From positions 1 through 25,070 of the forward strand of contig DIQY01000051.1 in the NCBI GenBank assembly GCA_002424295.1: 25,070 bases of DNA, read 5' to 3'. Positions 13,224 to 20,990 of the stretch are shown here, piece after piece. The notes beneath the pieces were generated by a model. The model made no database searches. It saw nothing but the letters and a program-made list of their open reading frames with translations, and was not told the DNA's origin. Origin of the DNA: Ruminococcaceae bacterium UBA5450. GTDB taxonomy: Bacteria; Bacillota; Clostridia; Oscillospirales; Acutalibacteraceae. The translations under genes and the position numbers were made by a program. Numbering within the stretch: position 1 is the stretch's first letter; the number at the start of each line of letters is the position of its first letter.

Positions 13224-15101
13224 TTAGCCTTCCGCATCATCCTTTTCGGATGGCTTTTCGAGCTCATCCGAAATCAGAGTCCCTTTTACACGGGGACGCA
13301 TGATCTCTTTTGCACGCTGCCGCAGACGATTTTTGGAAATTGCCTCCATCGTTATTTCTTTAAGACTGCCGCTTCCGCTGTCTACTAAGCCAAAGAGCAT
13401 TTCGGTAGCGGCTTTGACACTGGGGAGCTCATCCATTCGCAGGAATACCTTATGACCGTCTTTATAGAAAATAAATTTCATCAGGCGCGTACAAGGCGTT
13501 TGTAGAAAATGAATATACAGTTTTAGAACGGTACGGTCTTCTTCATCCGTAGTGAGTTCTGCAGAAGAACCGATAAAATAATCTTCCCCGCCTAATCGGA
13601 TCCAACTGCGAATGGCACTTGTCTGCAGACCCGCGTCAATCGTAACCTCGGATTCACCGCAGAGAAAGGTGCAGCGACAAAGATCCGGCTCAAAGGCAAA
13701 TCGGACTGCCTTTGGAGAAGATGGAAAATTATTCGTAACACTGCGCAGAATCAGCGGCATCAAAGAAGCAAATCCGTCTTCTAGAAGGAAATCACCCTCC
13801 GGAATTGTCTTTGCGAGCGGCGGGATCGAAGGAACATGCTTTGGCTCCGGAGAAGCTTTCAGTGCGTGAAATAAACGGGAAAGCCCTTTTTGAGGAGGCT
13901 CTTCCTGAGAAGGAGCCTGCTTTGTATGGTTCGGTTCTGCATAGAGATGATCAATCACGTCTAAAAGTTTTTTGACGCCCATTACATCACTCGGAAGCGG
14001 CATTTCTGCGAAAGGGTCAGCCTGATCTCCAAAGAATTTTTCAATAATTTCCAGAGAGGAATCATGAAAAAGCTGGCCGCTTCCGCTGGTGATAGCAATT
14101 ACCATATCGCGCGCCGGAAGAACGACTACATATTGTCCGAAGACGCCGTTAAATTGATAGGCATCTTTTGCGGGAAAACGCCGAATCTGATATCCATATC
14201 CGGTGGGGCGGTCTCCCTCTTGAAAAGAAACCCAGTTCGAAGTGCTGTCAATTATCCATTGTTCGGGAATGACCTGAATCTTTTTATTGCCTTTTTTCCA
14301 AGCACCATGCTGCAGATAAAGCTGACCAAGTTTCAGCATATCGACTGAGCGCAGATAGAGTCCCCAGCCGCCTTTTTCAATTCCCATGGGGCAGGTGTCC
14401 CAGCGCGGTTTTGGAATCCCGAGTGGAGAAAAGAGGCGCGGCATCAGAAAATCGACAAGGGACATCCCTGATTTTTTGCAGATAAGGGCTGAAAGTATGT
14501 AGGAATTCATACTGTTGTAGTAAAATGCGGTTCCGGGTTCGAAAAGGCAGTCGGAAGAAAGGAAGCCTTTTATCCAGTCTTTATCGGTAATGCTGAATAC
14601 CTCGTTATATTTGACGCCGGAAGTCATGGTTAACAGATGGCGTACCGTGATATTGTTAAAACGAGCACTGCGAAACGGCGGTCTGATCTCAGGGAAAAGA
14701 TCAACCAGTTTGTCCTCCACCGAAAACAGGTTTTCTTTTACAGCAAGTCCCACAGCCATGCCGACGACGCTTTTGGAGAGGGAAAACATCATATGGGGGC
14801 ATCCGCTGGAATAGGGCTGAAAGCTGCTTTCTGTAATCATTTTTCCGTGGCGCATAATGGCAACGCTGTGTACCCGGATATCCGGACAATCGCGAAGCGC
14901 TGCATAAAAATCGGCGATCGTGCGGCTAGGTACGCCTTGTGCTTCTGGAACCTCGCGTTCCATGCCGTAGATTTCAGCATCCGGGTTCTGACGGTTTGGA
15001 TAAGGAACAAACGGATAAGGCGAAATCTGTTCGGGAGTCCCCTGTAAAAAATGAATTAGCAAATTTGCAGTTTTCACCTGCGGCATAAGATCTGGAATCA
15101 T
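13224..15101 (-). CDS. Serine hydrolase of the class C beta-lactamase / esterase fold with extra C-terminal domain
   Basis: 625 aa. Residues about 55-365 form a penicillin-binding-protein/class C beta-lactamase-like domain. The SxxK motif is S107-L-S-K110 in MMFSLSKSVVG, the second motif YYN is at 194-196, and the domain continues through GYGYQIRRFP and a late ITSGSGQ. Such proteins are usually esterases, amidases or D-amino-acid hydrolases; substrate unknown. Residues about 420-590 form a second region I do not recognise, followed by a charged tail. There is no signal peptide or membrane segment at the N-terminus, so the protein appears cytoplasmic, unusual for this fold. It overlaps the upstream 160-aa ORF by 4 bases (ATGA), implying coupled translation. 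Last gene of the iscS-thiI-cinA operon. Confidence 0.85.
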   Translation of the reverse strand: MIPDLMPQVKTANLLIHFLQGTPEQISPYPFVPYPNRQNPDAEIYGMEREVPEAQGVPSRTIADFYAALRDCPDIRVHSVAIMRHGKMITESSFQPYSSGCPHMMFSLSKSVVGMAVGLAVKENLFSVEDKLVDLFPEIRPPFRSARFNNITVRHLLTMTSGVKYNEVFSITDKDWIKGFLSSDCLFEPGTAFYYNSMNSYILSALICKKSGMSLVDFLMPRLFSPLGIPKPRWDTCPMGIEKGGWGLYLRSVDMLKLGQLYLQHGAWKKGNKKIQVIPEQWIIDSTSNWVSFQEGDRPTGYGYQIRRFPAKDAYQFNGVFGQYVVVLPARDMVIAITSGSGQLFHDSSLEIIEKFFGDQADPFAEMPLPSDVMGVKKLLDVIDHLYAEPNHTKQAPSQEEPPQKGLSRLFHALKASPEPKHVPSIPPLAKTIPEGDFLLEDGFASLMPLILRSVTNNFPSSPKAVRFAFEPDLCRCTFLCGESEVTIDAGLQTSAIRSWIRLGGEDYFIGSSAELTTDEEDRTVLKLYIHFLQTPCTRLMKFIFYKDGHKVFLRMDELPSVKAATEMLFGLVDSGSGSLKEITMEAISKNRLRQRAKEIMRPRVKGTLISDELEKPSEKDDAEG

Positions 15102-15580
15102 TGGGATTCCTCCTTTTGGTCCATGGAATTTGTCACAATATTTTGATAGTCAAGATGTAATTCCGGATCAGGAGCCGGAAGGCTGAATTTGTCCCGCAGC
15201 CGACGGTTTAAATCGGGAAGCATTGCTCCCAAAGAATCCGGATCGTCCGGAAGAAGCGCAATCGCCTGACTAAGGCTTTCGATCAGATATCCTTTTGTGC
15301 TTTTCTGTCCGGAGAGCCTTAAAACACCGTCAGGACGACCGCCTTTTGTGGGGACCCCCAGAATTCGGCAAATCTCCAATGTGCATTCCGGCTGCCCTCC
15401 CTCAGCAGGGCCAACGATTAGAATGACAGGGCTTTCACTTAAAAGCTCGGCTAAAGCGGCATGCAGTCGCTTTAGATTCGTTGCAGTACGGATTGCAGTA
15501 AAAGTGATTCCGCTGTGCCCCAGAAGTTCCTGGCAAATGCTGGTGCGATGTGCTTCATAAAAAATAACAGCGGTATCCAT
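15098..15580 (-). CDS. Conserved-looking protein of unknown function between cinA and the serine hydrolase
   Basis: 160 aa, start ATG at 15580 with AAAGGAAG about ten bases upstream; an earlier in-frame ATG would overlap cinA and has no better site. I do not recognise the family with certainty. It has an alternating alpha/beta look: a start DTAVIFYEAHRTSICQELL, a central strand and loop SPVILIVGPAEGGQPECT, then GRPDGVLRLSG, and GYLIESLSQAIALLPDDP. The last segment faintly recalls the end of molybdopterin-binding (MoaB/CinA N-terminal) domains, and it lies next to cinA, so a diverged domain of that kind is possible; this is weak. No signal peptide or membrane segment. Translation is coupled to the serine hydrolase. 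Confidence 0.72.
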   Translation of the reverse strand: MDTAVIFYEAHRTSICQELLGHSGITFTAIRTATNLKRLHAALAELLSESPVILIVGPAEGGQPECTLEICRILGVPTKGGRPDGVLRLSGQKSTKGYLIESLSQAIALLPDDPDSLGAMLPDLNRRLRDKFSLPAPDPELHLDYQNIVTNSMDQKEESQ

Positions 15581-15611
15581 TTTGGGAACTCTTCCTTTCT
15601 GATTGTAAATT

Positions 15612-16898
15612 TTATTTAGCGCGGCGCTCATGATGGAAGGCTGACACTTCGATGTCGGGCAATCCTAAAAGACGGCGGCGCAGCATATCAAGCGCATTAT
15701 TTGCGGCGGCTAAGCGCAGAAAAGAACGCTCGCGGATATGGCCATTTTTTGGATTCAGTTCCCGAATCCAAGTGCTGCAGCCATCGCAAAGTCCGATATA
15801 AATCAGTCCGACCGGCTTTTCGGCAGTTCCACCGTCTGGACCGGCAATTCCGGTAATACCAATGCCGAAATCGGCGCCTGCTTTTTCCCGAACTCCTTTT
15901 GCCATTGCGGCGGCAACCTCCGGACAGACTGCACCCTTTTTGCGCAGTAACTCTTCCGGAACGCCTAATAACATCGTTTTAATATCATTGGAATAGGTGA
16001 CTGCTCCCATATGAAAAACGGCAGAAGAGCCGGGAATATCCGTGATTCGTTTTGCTACCAGTCCACCGGTGCAGCTTTCTGCTGTTGCCAGTGTCATTTT
16101 CTGCTCTGTGAGCGATTTGACGACTACTTCTTCGAGACTTTCCACATCGATTCCATAGACTGCGTCTCCAAGGCGATTGCAGATTTCATGCACCATTGGT
16201 TTACATAATTTTTGTGTTTCCCTTTTAGTAGAAGCTTTAGCAGTGACCCGGACATACATTTCATTGGTAGCTGCATACGTTGCAACAGTCGGATTTTTGT
16301 TTTCGGTCAAATCCAAAATTCGCTCTTCTGCAGCACCTTCTCCGATTCCATAAACGCGGATATCGGTGCTCCAAATGATGCTGTCCGCCAATTTGGAAAG
16401 AAACGGCATTGCATAATTTTCCATCATGGGGACCAGTTCTGACGGAGGTCCGGGCAGCATGACGACCACTTTTCCGTCTTTGGTGGTAAATGCACAACCG
16501 GGAGCGGTACCGTGATCGTTTTGAAGAACGGTGCAGCCTTCCGGCAGCATGACCTGTTTTAGTTGGTTAGGGCCGCAGTCCCGGCCTTTAAAATATTCTT
16601 TGAGGCGTTCGAGACTCTTTTTATCCTGTACGAGGTGACGCCCTGCGAGACGTGCACAGGTTTCTTTTGTCAGATCGTCTCCGGTGGGCCCAAGGCCGCC
16701 GGTGGTGACAATTAAATCTGCGCGGGAAAAAGAATCGGTGAGTGCGGTGGTAAGCCTTTCGGAGTTATCACCGACAATACTGGAATATTGTACATCAATG
16801 CCAAGAGCAGCTAGACTGCGTGCTACATAAGCAGTGTCGGAGTTGATCACCTGACCGAGAAGAAGTTCTGTGCCGACCGAAATAATTTCAGCTTTCAT
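15612..16898 (-). CDS. cinA: CinA: competence/damage-inducible protein with NMN deamidase domain
   Basis: 428 aa, full-length two-domain form. The N-terminal molybdopterin-binding-like domain has VGTELLLGQ at 8-16 and TTGGLGPTGDD at 65-75; in characterised relatives it carries ADP-ribose pyrophosphatase activity. The C-terminal PncC-type domain, with AESCTGG at 273-279, GAVTYSN at 298-304 and GITGIAGPDGG at 347-357, deamidates nicotinamide mononucleotide for NAD recycling. The start has AGGAGGG upstream with a somewhat long spacer. It follows thiI by about 60 bases in the same operon. Confidence 0.95.
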   Translation of the reverse strand: MKAEIISVGTELLLGQVINSDTAYVARSLAALGIDVQYSSIVGDNSERLTTALTDSFSRADLIVTTGGLGPTGDDLTKETCARLAGRHLVQDKKSLERLKEYFKGRDCGPNQLKQVMLPEGCTVLQNDHGTAPGCAFTTKDGKVVVMLPGPPSELVPMMENYAMPFLSKLADSIIWSTDIRVYGIGEGAAEERILDLTENKNPTVATYAATNEMYVRVTAKASTKRETQKLCKPMVHEICNRLGDAVYGIDVESLEEVVVKSLTEQKMTLATAESCTGGLVAKRITDIPGSSAVFHMGAVTYSNDIKTMLLGVPEELLRKKGAVCPEVAAAMAKGVREKAGADFGIGITGIAGPDGGTAEKPVGLIYIGLCDGCSTWIRELNPKNGHIRERSFLRLAAANNALDMLRRRLLGLPDIEVSAFHHERRAK

Positions 16899-16959
16899 AG
16901 TAAAGAGATCCCTCCTAATTTTTAATAACGGCCGATTTTACAGCCGAAAGAATCAAAAT

Positions 16960-18132
16960 CTAAACGGGAATCCGGCGAATGGTTGTGTTTTGTACGCATT
17001 CGTCGAGAAGTGCTTCTACGGGAAGTACGGATTCTGCCTCTAAAACATCTTTCAAATTTGGACGAGTGCGGGGATGCTTTGGGGTAAAGACAGTGCAGCA
17101 GTCTTCAAAAGGCTCAATAGAAGTTTCAAAAGTGCCGATTTTTTGAGCCATTGCAACGATATCCCGCTTGTCGTCCCCGATCAGAGGACGAAAAACAGGC
17201 ATGGAACAAGCTTCGTCCGTACAGCAGATTGCCTGTAGAGTCTGGCTTGCTACCTGGCCGAGACTTTCTCCGGTAATCAGTGCACGGCAGTCCTCTTTTT
17301 GTGCGATTCGTTCTGCGGCCTTCATCATAAAGCGGCGCATCAGAATGGTAAAATATTCTTCGGGACAATGATCGCGGATCGCTTCTTGAATATGAGTGAA
17401 CGGCACGGTAAACATATAAATTCTACCGGCGTAAGCGCTTACTTCGGTGAGCAGATCGACTACCTTCTGTTCGGCGCGTTCACTGGTGTAAGGCGGACTT
17501 GCAAAGTGTACGGCCGAAAGTTCCAGCCCGCGGCGCGCCATCATCCATGCGGCAACGGGACTGTCGATTCCGCCGCTGATGAGAATGGCGGCTTTTCCGC
17601 CGGTGCCGACGGGAATCCCGCCCGCACCGCGCAGCGGTTCGCCATGGATATAAGCTGCAAAATCACGCACTTCCACGCGCACGATTAAATCGGGATGATG
17701 GACATCGACCGAAAGATTCGGAAATTTTTCCAGTAAATAAGCGCCGGTCTCAGCACTGATCTGCGGAGAATTGAGCGGAAATTTCTTATCGCTGCGCTTT
17801 GCTTCCACCTTAAACGTTTTGGCAGAAAGCAGCTGATATTTAAGATATTCGGCGCAGGCGGGCAGAATTTTTTCCATACTCTTTTCCGCAATGCAAGCTC
17901 TGGAATAGGTGGCGATACCGAAAATCTTTCCGATCCGTTCGGAAGCTTCGTCCATATCGCAGTCGTCGAAAAGCGGGGTTACCGTAATGGTAGACTGCAG
18001 GGAACGTATTTCAAATTTTCCAGCGGGCGCAATCCTTCTGCGAATATTTTTGAGCAAAGTCTGCTCAAAGGTTTGGCGGTTAAGCCCTTTTAATACCAAT
18101 TCGCCTAATTTAATCAAAATAATTTCTTTCAT
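16960..18132 (-). CDS. thiI: ThiI: tRNA 4-thiouridine / thiazole sulfurtransferase
   Basis: 390 aa. Transfers sulfur to tRNA uridine 8 and, in some organisms, to the thiamine pathway. An N-terminal ferredoxin-like plus THUMP region (about 1-165, with LGELVLKGLNR near the start) is followed by the PP-loop ATP pyrophosphatase domain with ILISGGIDSPVAAWMMARRG (SGGIDS at 186-191). The C-terminal rhodanese domain of the E. coli enzyme is absent, as is normal for Bacillota ThiI of this length. The cysteine desulfurase that would supply the sulfur is encoded directly upstream, 45 bases away. The ribosome site before the ATG is weak (GGATT). Confidence 0.95.
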   Translation of the reverse strand: MKEIILIKLGELVLKGLNRQTFEQTLLKNIRRRIAPAGKFEIRSLQSTITVTPLFDDCDMDEASERIGKIFGIATYSRACIAEKSMEKILPACAEYLKYQLLSAKTFKVEAKRSDKKFPLNSPQISAETGAYLLEKFPNLSVDVHHPDLIVRVEVRDFAAYIHGEPLRGAGGIPVGTGGKAAILISGGIDSPVAAWMMARRGLELSAVHFASPPYTSERAEQKVVDLLTEVSAYAGRIYMFTVPFTHIQEAIRDHCPEEYFTILMRRFMMKAAERIAQKEDCRALITGESLGQVASQTLQAICCTDEACSMPVFRPLIGDDKRDIVAMAQKIGTFETSIEPFEDCCTVFTPKHPRTRPNLKDVLEAESVLPVEALLDECVQNTTIRRIPV

Positions 18133-18177
18133 GATCAGAATCCGTTTCTATGTTTATTTTGAATTTATTGAGAAATT

Positions 18178-19311
18178 TTATACATGCTGAAGGGAACGAA
18201 TTCCTTCCTTTATGGCATTGCAGAAAGCGAGAACGTCCTCTTCCGTATTATAGCGGGAAAAGCTGACTCGCAAAGCAGAATCAATTCGCTCGCTTGAAAG
18301 CTTCATAGCAGAAAGAACGGGGCTCTTTTTTCCCTTGGAACATGCAGAACCGGAGCTGACATAAATATTTTTCGAAGAGAGAAAATGCAGCATGGTTTCT
18401 GCACGAATTCCAAGAATGGAGAGATTGCACACAAAGGGAAGTGCATCAGAGGGACTGTTGCGGACGACTCCCGGAATCGGTGCCAGTGTCTCAAAAAGAA
18501 GATCGGAAAGGGTCTGTGCTTTTTTGCGGGAGACAAGGGGACTCGGTAAAACGGAGCAGGCAGTGCCAAAAGCACCGATAAGGGGCATAGCCTCTGTGCC
18601 GGGACGAAGATTTCTTTCCTGTCCGCCGCCGAAAGTATGGGGACGGATCGTAATGCCTTTTTTCAGGTAAAGAGCGCCGACCCCTTTTGGTCCGTGAATT
18701 TTATGGGCACTGATTGATAAAAGATCAATCCCTAAATGCTTTGGAGAAATCGGAAGCTTGCCAAATGCCTGTACCGCGTCCACGTGAAGGAGCGCAGGGG
18801 CACCGGCAGATTCGATTGCCATATGCGCAGCCTCAATCGGGAGGATCGTTCCGACTTCATTATTGACCGCCATCATGCTGACGAGAATGGTATCCGGGGT
18901 GACAGCTTCAAAGACTTGTTCCGGAGAGATATGACCCTCTTTGTCCGGTATGAGATAGAGAACTTCGAAACCTTCTTCCTCAAGAGCATGTAATGTATTA
19001 AGCACAGCCGGGTGCTCAATTGCGGTAGAAACAATGCGGTTTCCACGCTTCTTTCTGGCATGTGCTGCTCCAAAAAGCGCAAGGTTGTCCGCTTCGGTTC
19101 CGCCGGACGTAAAAATAATTTCTTCCGGTTGAACGCTCAAAACTTTTGCAACCTGTTCGCGCGCAAGGCGCAGAGCTCTCTCTGCTTCAAACCCCATTTT
19201 GTGCAGAGAAGAGGGATTTCCATAAGTTTCTGTCATGAGGGAAAATGCTGTTTTAGCGGCTTCTTCGCAAACCTTGGTGGTAGCCGAATTATCAAGATAA
19301 ATCTCTTGCAA
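18178..19311 (-). CDS. nifS: Cysteine desulfurase, NifS/IscS family (probable ThiI partner)
   Basis: 377 aa. PLP enzyme that takes sulfur from cysteine as an enzyme persulfide. The start is a TTG at 19311 with AGGAGG six bases upstream, giving the standard N-terminus LQEIYLDNSATTKV; the frame stays open upstream but those residues do not look like the family and would overlie the promoter. H100 in STAIEHPAV, PLP lysine K204 in SAHKIHGPKG and the persulfide cysteine C324 in SSGSACSKGKKS are present. It leads the operon with thiI immediately after it, a common Bacillota pairing in which the desulfurase is dedicated to ThiI. A role in general iron-sulfur cluster assembly is the alternative. Confidence 0.93.
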   Translation of the reverse strand: MQEIYLDNSATTKVCEEAAKTAFSLMTETYGNPSSLHKMGFEAERALRLAREQVAKVLSVQPEEIIFTSGGTEADNLALFGAAHARKKRGNRIVSTAIEHPAVLNTLHALEEEGFEVLYLIPDKEGHISPEQVFEAVTPDTILVSMMAVNNEVGTILPIEAAHMAIESAGAPALLHVDAVQAFGKLPISPKHLGIDLLSISAHKIHGPKGVGALYLKKGITIRPHTFGGGQERNLRPGTEAMPLIGAFGTACSVLPSPLVSRKKAQTLSDLLFETLAPIPGVVRNSPSDALPFVCNLSILGIRAETMLHFLSSKNIYVSSGSACSKGKKSPVLSAMKLSSERIDSALRVSFSRYNTEEDVLAFCNAIKEGIRSLQHV

Positions 19312-19345
19312 GATGATCCTCCTGTTTTGTATATAATTAAATCTT

Positions 19346-19374
19346 ATTATACACCCACAAAAGTGTGGAAGCAA
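19346..19374 (-). promoter_or_regulatory. Sigma-A promoter for the nifS-thiI-cinA operon
   Basis: On the - strand: -35 TTGCTT (19369-19374), 17-base spacer, perfect -10 TATAAT (19346-19351), about 35 bases before the TTG start of the cysteine desulfurase gene. From here to the terminator at 19496 I see no convincing gene. Confidence 0.65.
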
Positions 19375-19495
19375 CTGAATCAAAGACAATCAATCGGCTG
19401 CTTTTTGTTCGTGTTTGCGGGATCAAAAAGAAAAGAATGCATGGATACAGATAGAGTCATTTATTTGCAGAGTTTACGATTTCATACAAATAAAA

Positions 19496-19545
19496 TTAAA
19501 AAAGGATCGACTTTCCAACAAGAAATTTGGACGGAAAGTCGATCC
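19496..19545 (-). terminator. Intrinsic terminator of the glycosyltransferase gene
   Basis: Perfect 13-bp stem GGATCGACTTTCC (19504-19516) with GGAAAGTCGATCC (19533-19545), followed on the - strand by TTTTTTAATTTT. It lies about 50 bases beyond the stop codon of the - strand glycosyltransferase gene. The T run is weaker on the + strand. Confidence 0.88.
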
Positions 19546-19593
19546 CCTTTTGTTTTCATGGAATGATTTTGGACAAAGCAGCATAAAACTCGA

Positions 19594-20781
19594 TTAGGTG
19601 GGATTATTCAGAGATTTGAGCCGTTCCTGTGGAGAGGGAACTTCTGCATAGGGACCGGTGTGATAGATCTTCATAAGTTCTTCCATGAGTGAAAAAATCT
19701 GTTTTTTGGAATCAGTCTTATCAAATTCTTCGCAGGAAGCGCGCATCTTTTTGAGTTCCGTTTCATTGCTGAAAAGATCCGAGATGATCGCTGCACAGTC
19801 TTTTCCACTGCCCAGTTCCACCGCCATGTTATGGTTCAAAAGAAAATCGGTATTGTCTTCTTCCTGACCGGGAATTGCATCAAACACGGCCAGCGGGATT
19901 CCGCAGGCAAGCGCTTCGCTGACGGTCAGACCGCCAGGCTTTGTAACCAGAAGATCCGAAGCGTGCATATAGGATTCTACTTCATCTGTAAAATAAATGA
20001 GCTTTGTCGGCTTTTTGCTGTGAGGAACGGCTTCTTCTTTAAACATCTCATAGAGCTTTTCATTTTTGCCGGTGATTACAATCATTTGAAAATCCTGTGA
20101 TAGAGCGGCGATTCGTTCATAGATTCGCAGAACGCGAGTCACGCCGAAAGAGCCTGCCATAATTAGGATCGTAGGCTTGTCCGGATCAAGACCCAGACGA
20201 ATACGAACAGAGTGGCGATCTTCTTTTTTAAAGAAGGCATCCCCTACTGGAATCCCAAAAGGATGGACCAATACCCGCGGAACCCCCATCGTTTCCATTT
20301 CGTCGATCATATCTTCGGTGCTGACAACATAGGCATCTACATTGGAGGCAATCCATGCCATGTGCGGGCCGTAATCCGTCATTAGGCAGATAAGCGGAAC
20401 TTTCAGGACACCCTCTCGTTTCAAATTGGAAATCATTTCGGTTGCAAAAGGATAGGTGCTTAAAATCACATCGGGTTTTTCCTTTTCTAATAGAGGAATC
20501 AGCTTTTGCGCTGCACTGTGATTAACACGGACCATCAGGCTGTTGAGCGGGGTATCTTTATTTGTTGCTTTATAGAGAGAGCCAAAAAACTTTGGCGCGT
20601 TTTTGGCGATCAGCTTGTAGCCGTCACAGCAGGTCCAGTCCAGTGCTGCACTGACATTTTTTAGTGCATCTGCGACCAGAACTTCAGCGTTTGGCACATT
20701 CTGCTTGATATAATCTTCTACTGCATGAGCTGCACGTAAATGTCCGCCGCCTGCTGCGGCAGAGAGAATCATAATTTTCAA
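19594..20781 (-). CDS. Processive diacylglycerol glucosyltransferase / MGDG synthase-like glycosyltransferase
   Basis: 395 aa. GT28-type glycosyltransferase related to UgtP/YpfP and plant MGDG synthase, which add glucose or galactose to diacylglycerol to make membrane glycolipids and, in many Bacillota, lipoteichoic acid anchors. The N-terminal MILSAAAGGGHLRAAHAV carries the GGGH acceptor-side motif. The C-terminal nucleotide-sugar site LLVTKPGGLTVSEALACGIPLAVFDAIPGQEEDN is well preserved. No membrane segment; the family is peripheral on the cytoplasmic face. Monocistronic, with its own promoter and terminator, divergent from the VanW gene. Which sugar is used cannot be read here. Confidence 0.9.
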   Translation of the reverse strand: MKIMILSAAAGGGHLRAAHAVEDYIKQNVPNAEVLVADALKNVSAALDWTCCDGYKLIAKNAPKFFGSLYKATNKDTPLNSLMVRVNHSAAQKLIPLLEKEKPDVILSTYPFATEMISNLKREGVLKVPLICLMTDYGPHMAWIASNVDAYVVSTEDMIDEMETMGVPRVLVHPFGIPVGDAFFKKEDRHSVRIRLGLDPDKPTILIMAGSFGVTRVLRIYERIAALSQDFQMIVITGKNEKLYEMFKEEAVPHSKKPTKLIYFTDEVESYMHASDLLVTKPGGLTVSEALACGIPLAVFDAIPGQEEDNTDFLLNHNMAVELGSGKDCAAIISDLFSNETELKKMRASCEEFDKTDSKKQIFSLMEELMKIYHTGPYAEVPSPQERLKSLNNPT

Positions 20782-20810
20782 ATCATCACTCCTTTAAAAT
20801 ATTCATAAAA

Positions 20811-20839
20811 ATTATAGCATAAACTTTCTGTTTTTTCTA
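20811..20839 (-). promoter_or_regulatory. Extended -10 promoter for the glycosyltransferase gene
   Basis: On the - strand: TGC-TATAAT, an extended -10 (TATAAT at 20811-20816), with only a poor -35 (TAGAAA at 20834-20839). About 30 bases before the start codon. Confidence 0.55.
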
Positions 20840-20883
20840 CATGGTGTTTTTGCTAAAAAGGCACTTGTTTGCAAAGCTGTAAC

Positions 20884-20912
20884 TTTACACGCAATCCCAA
20901 AGTTACTATAAT
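20884..20912 (+). promoter_or_regulatory. Sigma-A promoter for the VanW-family gene
   Basis: -35 TTTACA (20884-20889), 17-base spacer, perfect -10 TATAAT (20907-20912). This leaves a leader of about 70 bases before the ATG at 20991. Confidence 0.75.
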
Positions 20913-20990
20913 AAAAAAAGAAGAAAATTGGCATAAAATGTGTTTTTTAAGGGGAATTCGAAAGGGTTCCATTTTATAGGAGGATATATT

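Noticed and set aside
19441..19566. A possible small ORF on the + strand between the nifS promoter and the glycosyltransferase gene
   Set aside because: No ribosome site, and its second half consists of the terminator stem-loop of the opposite-strand gene.
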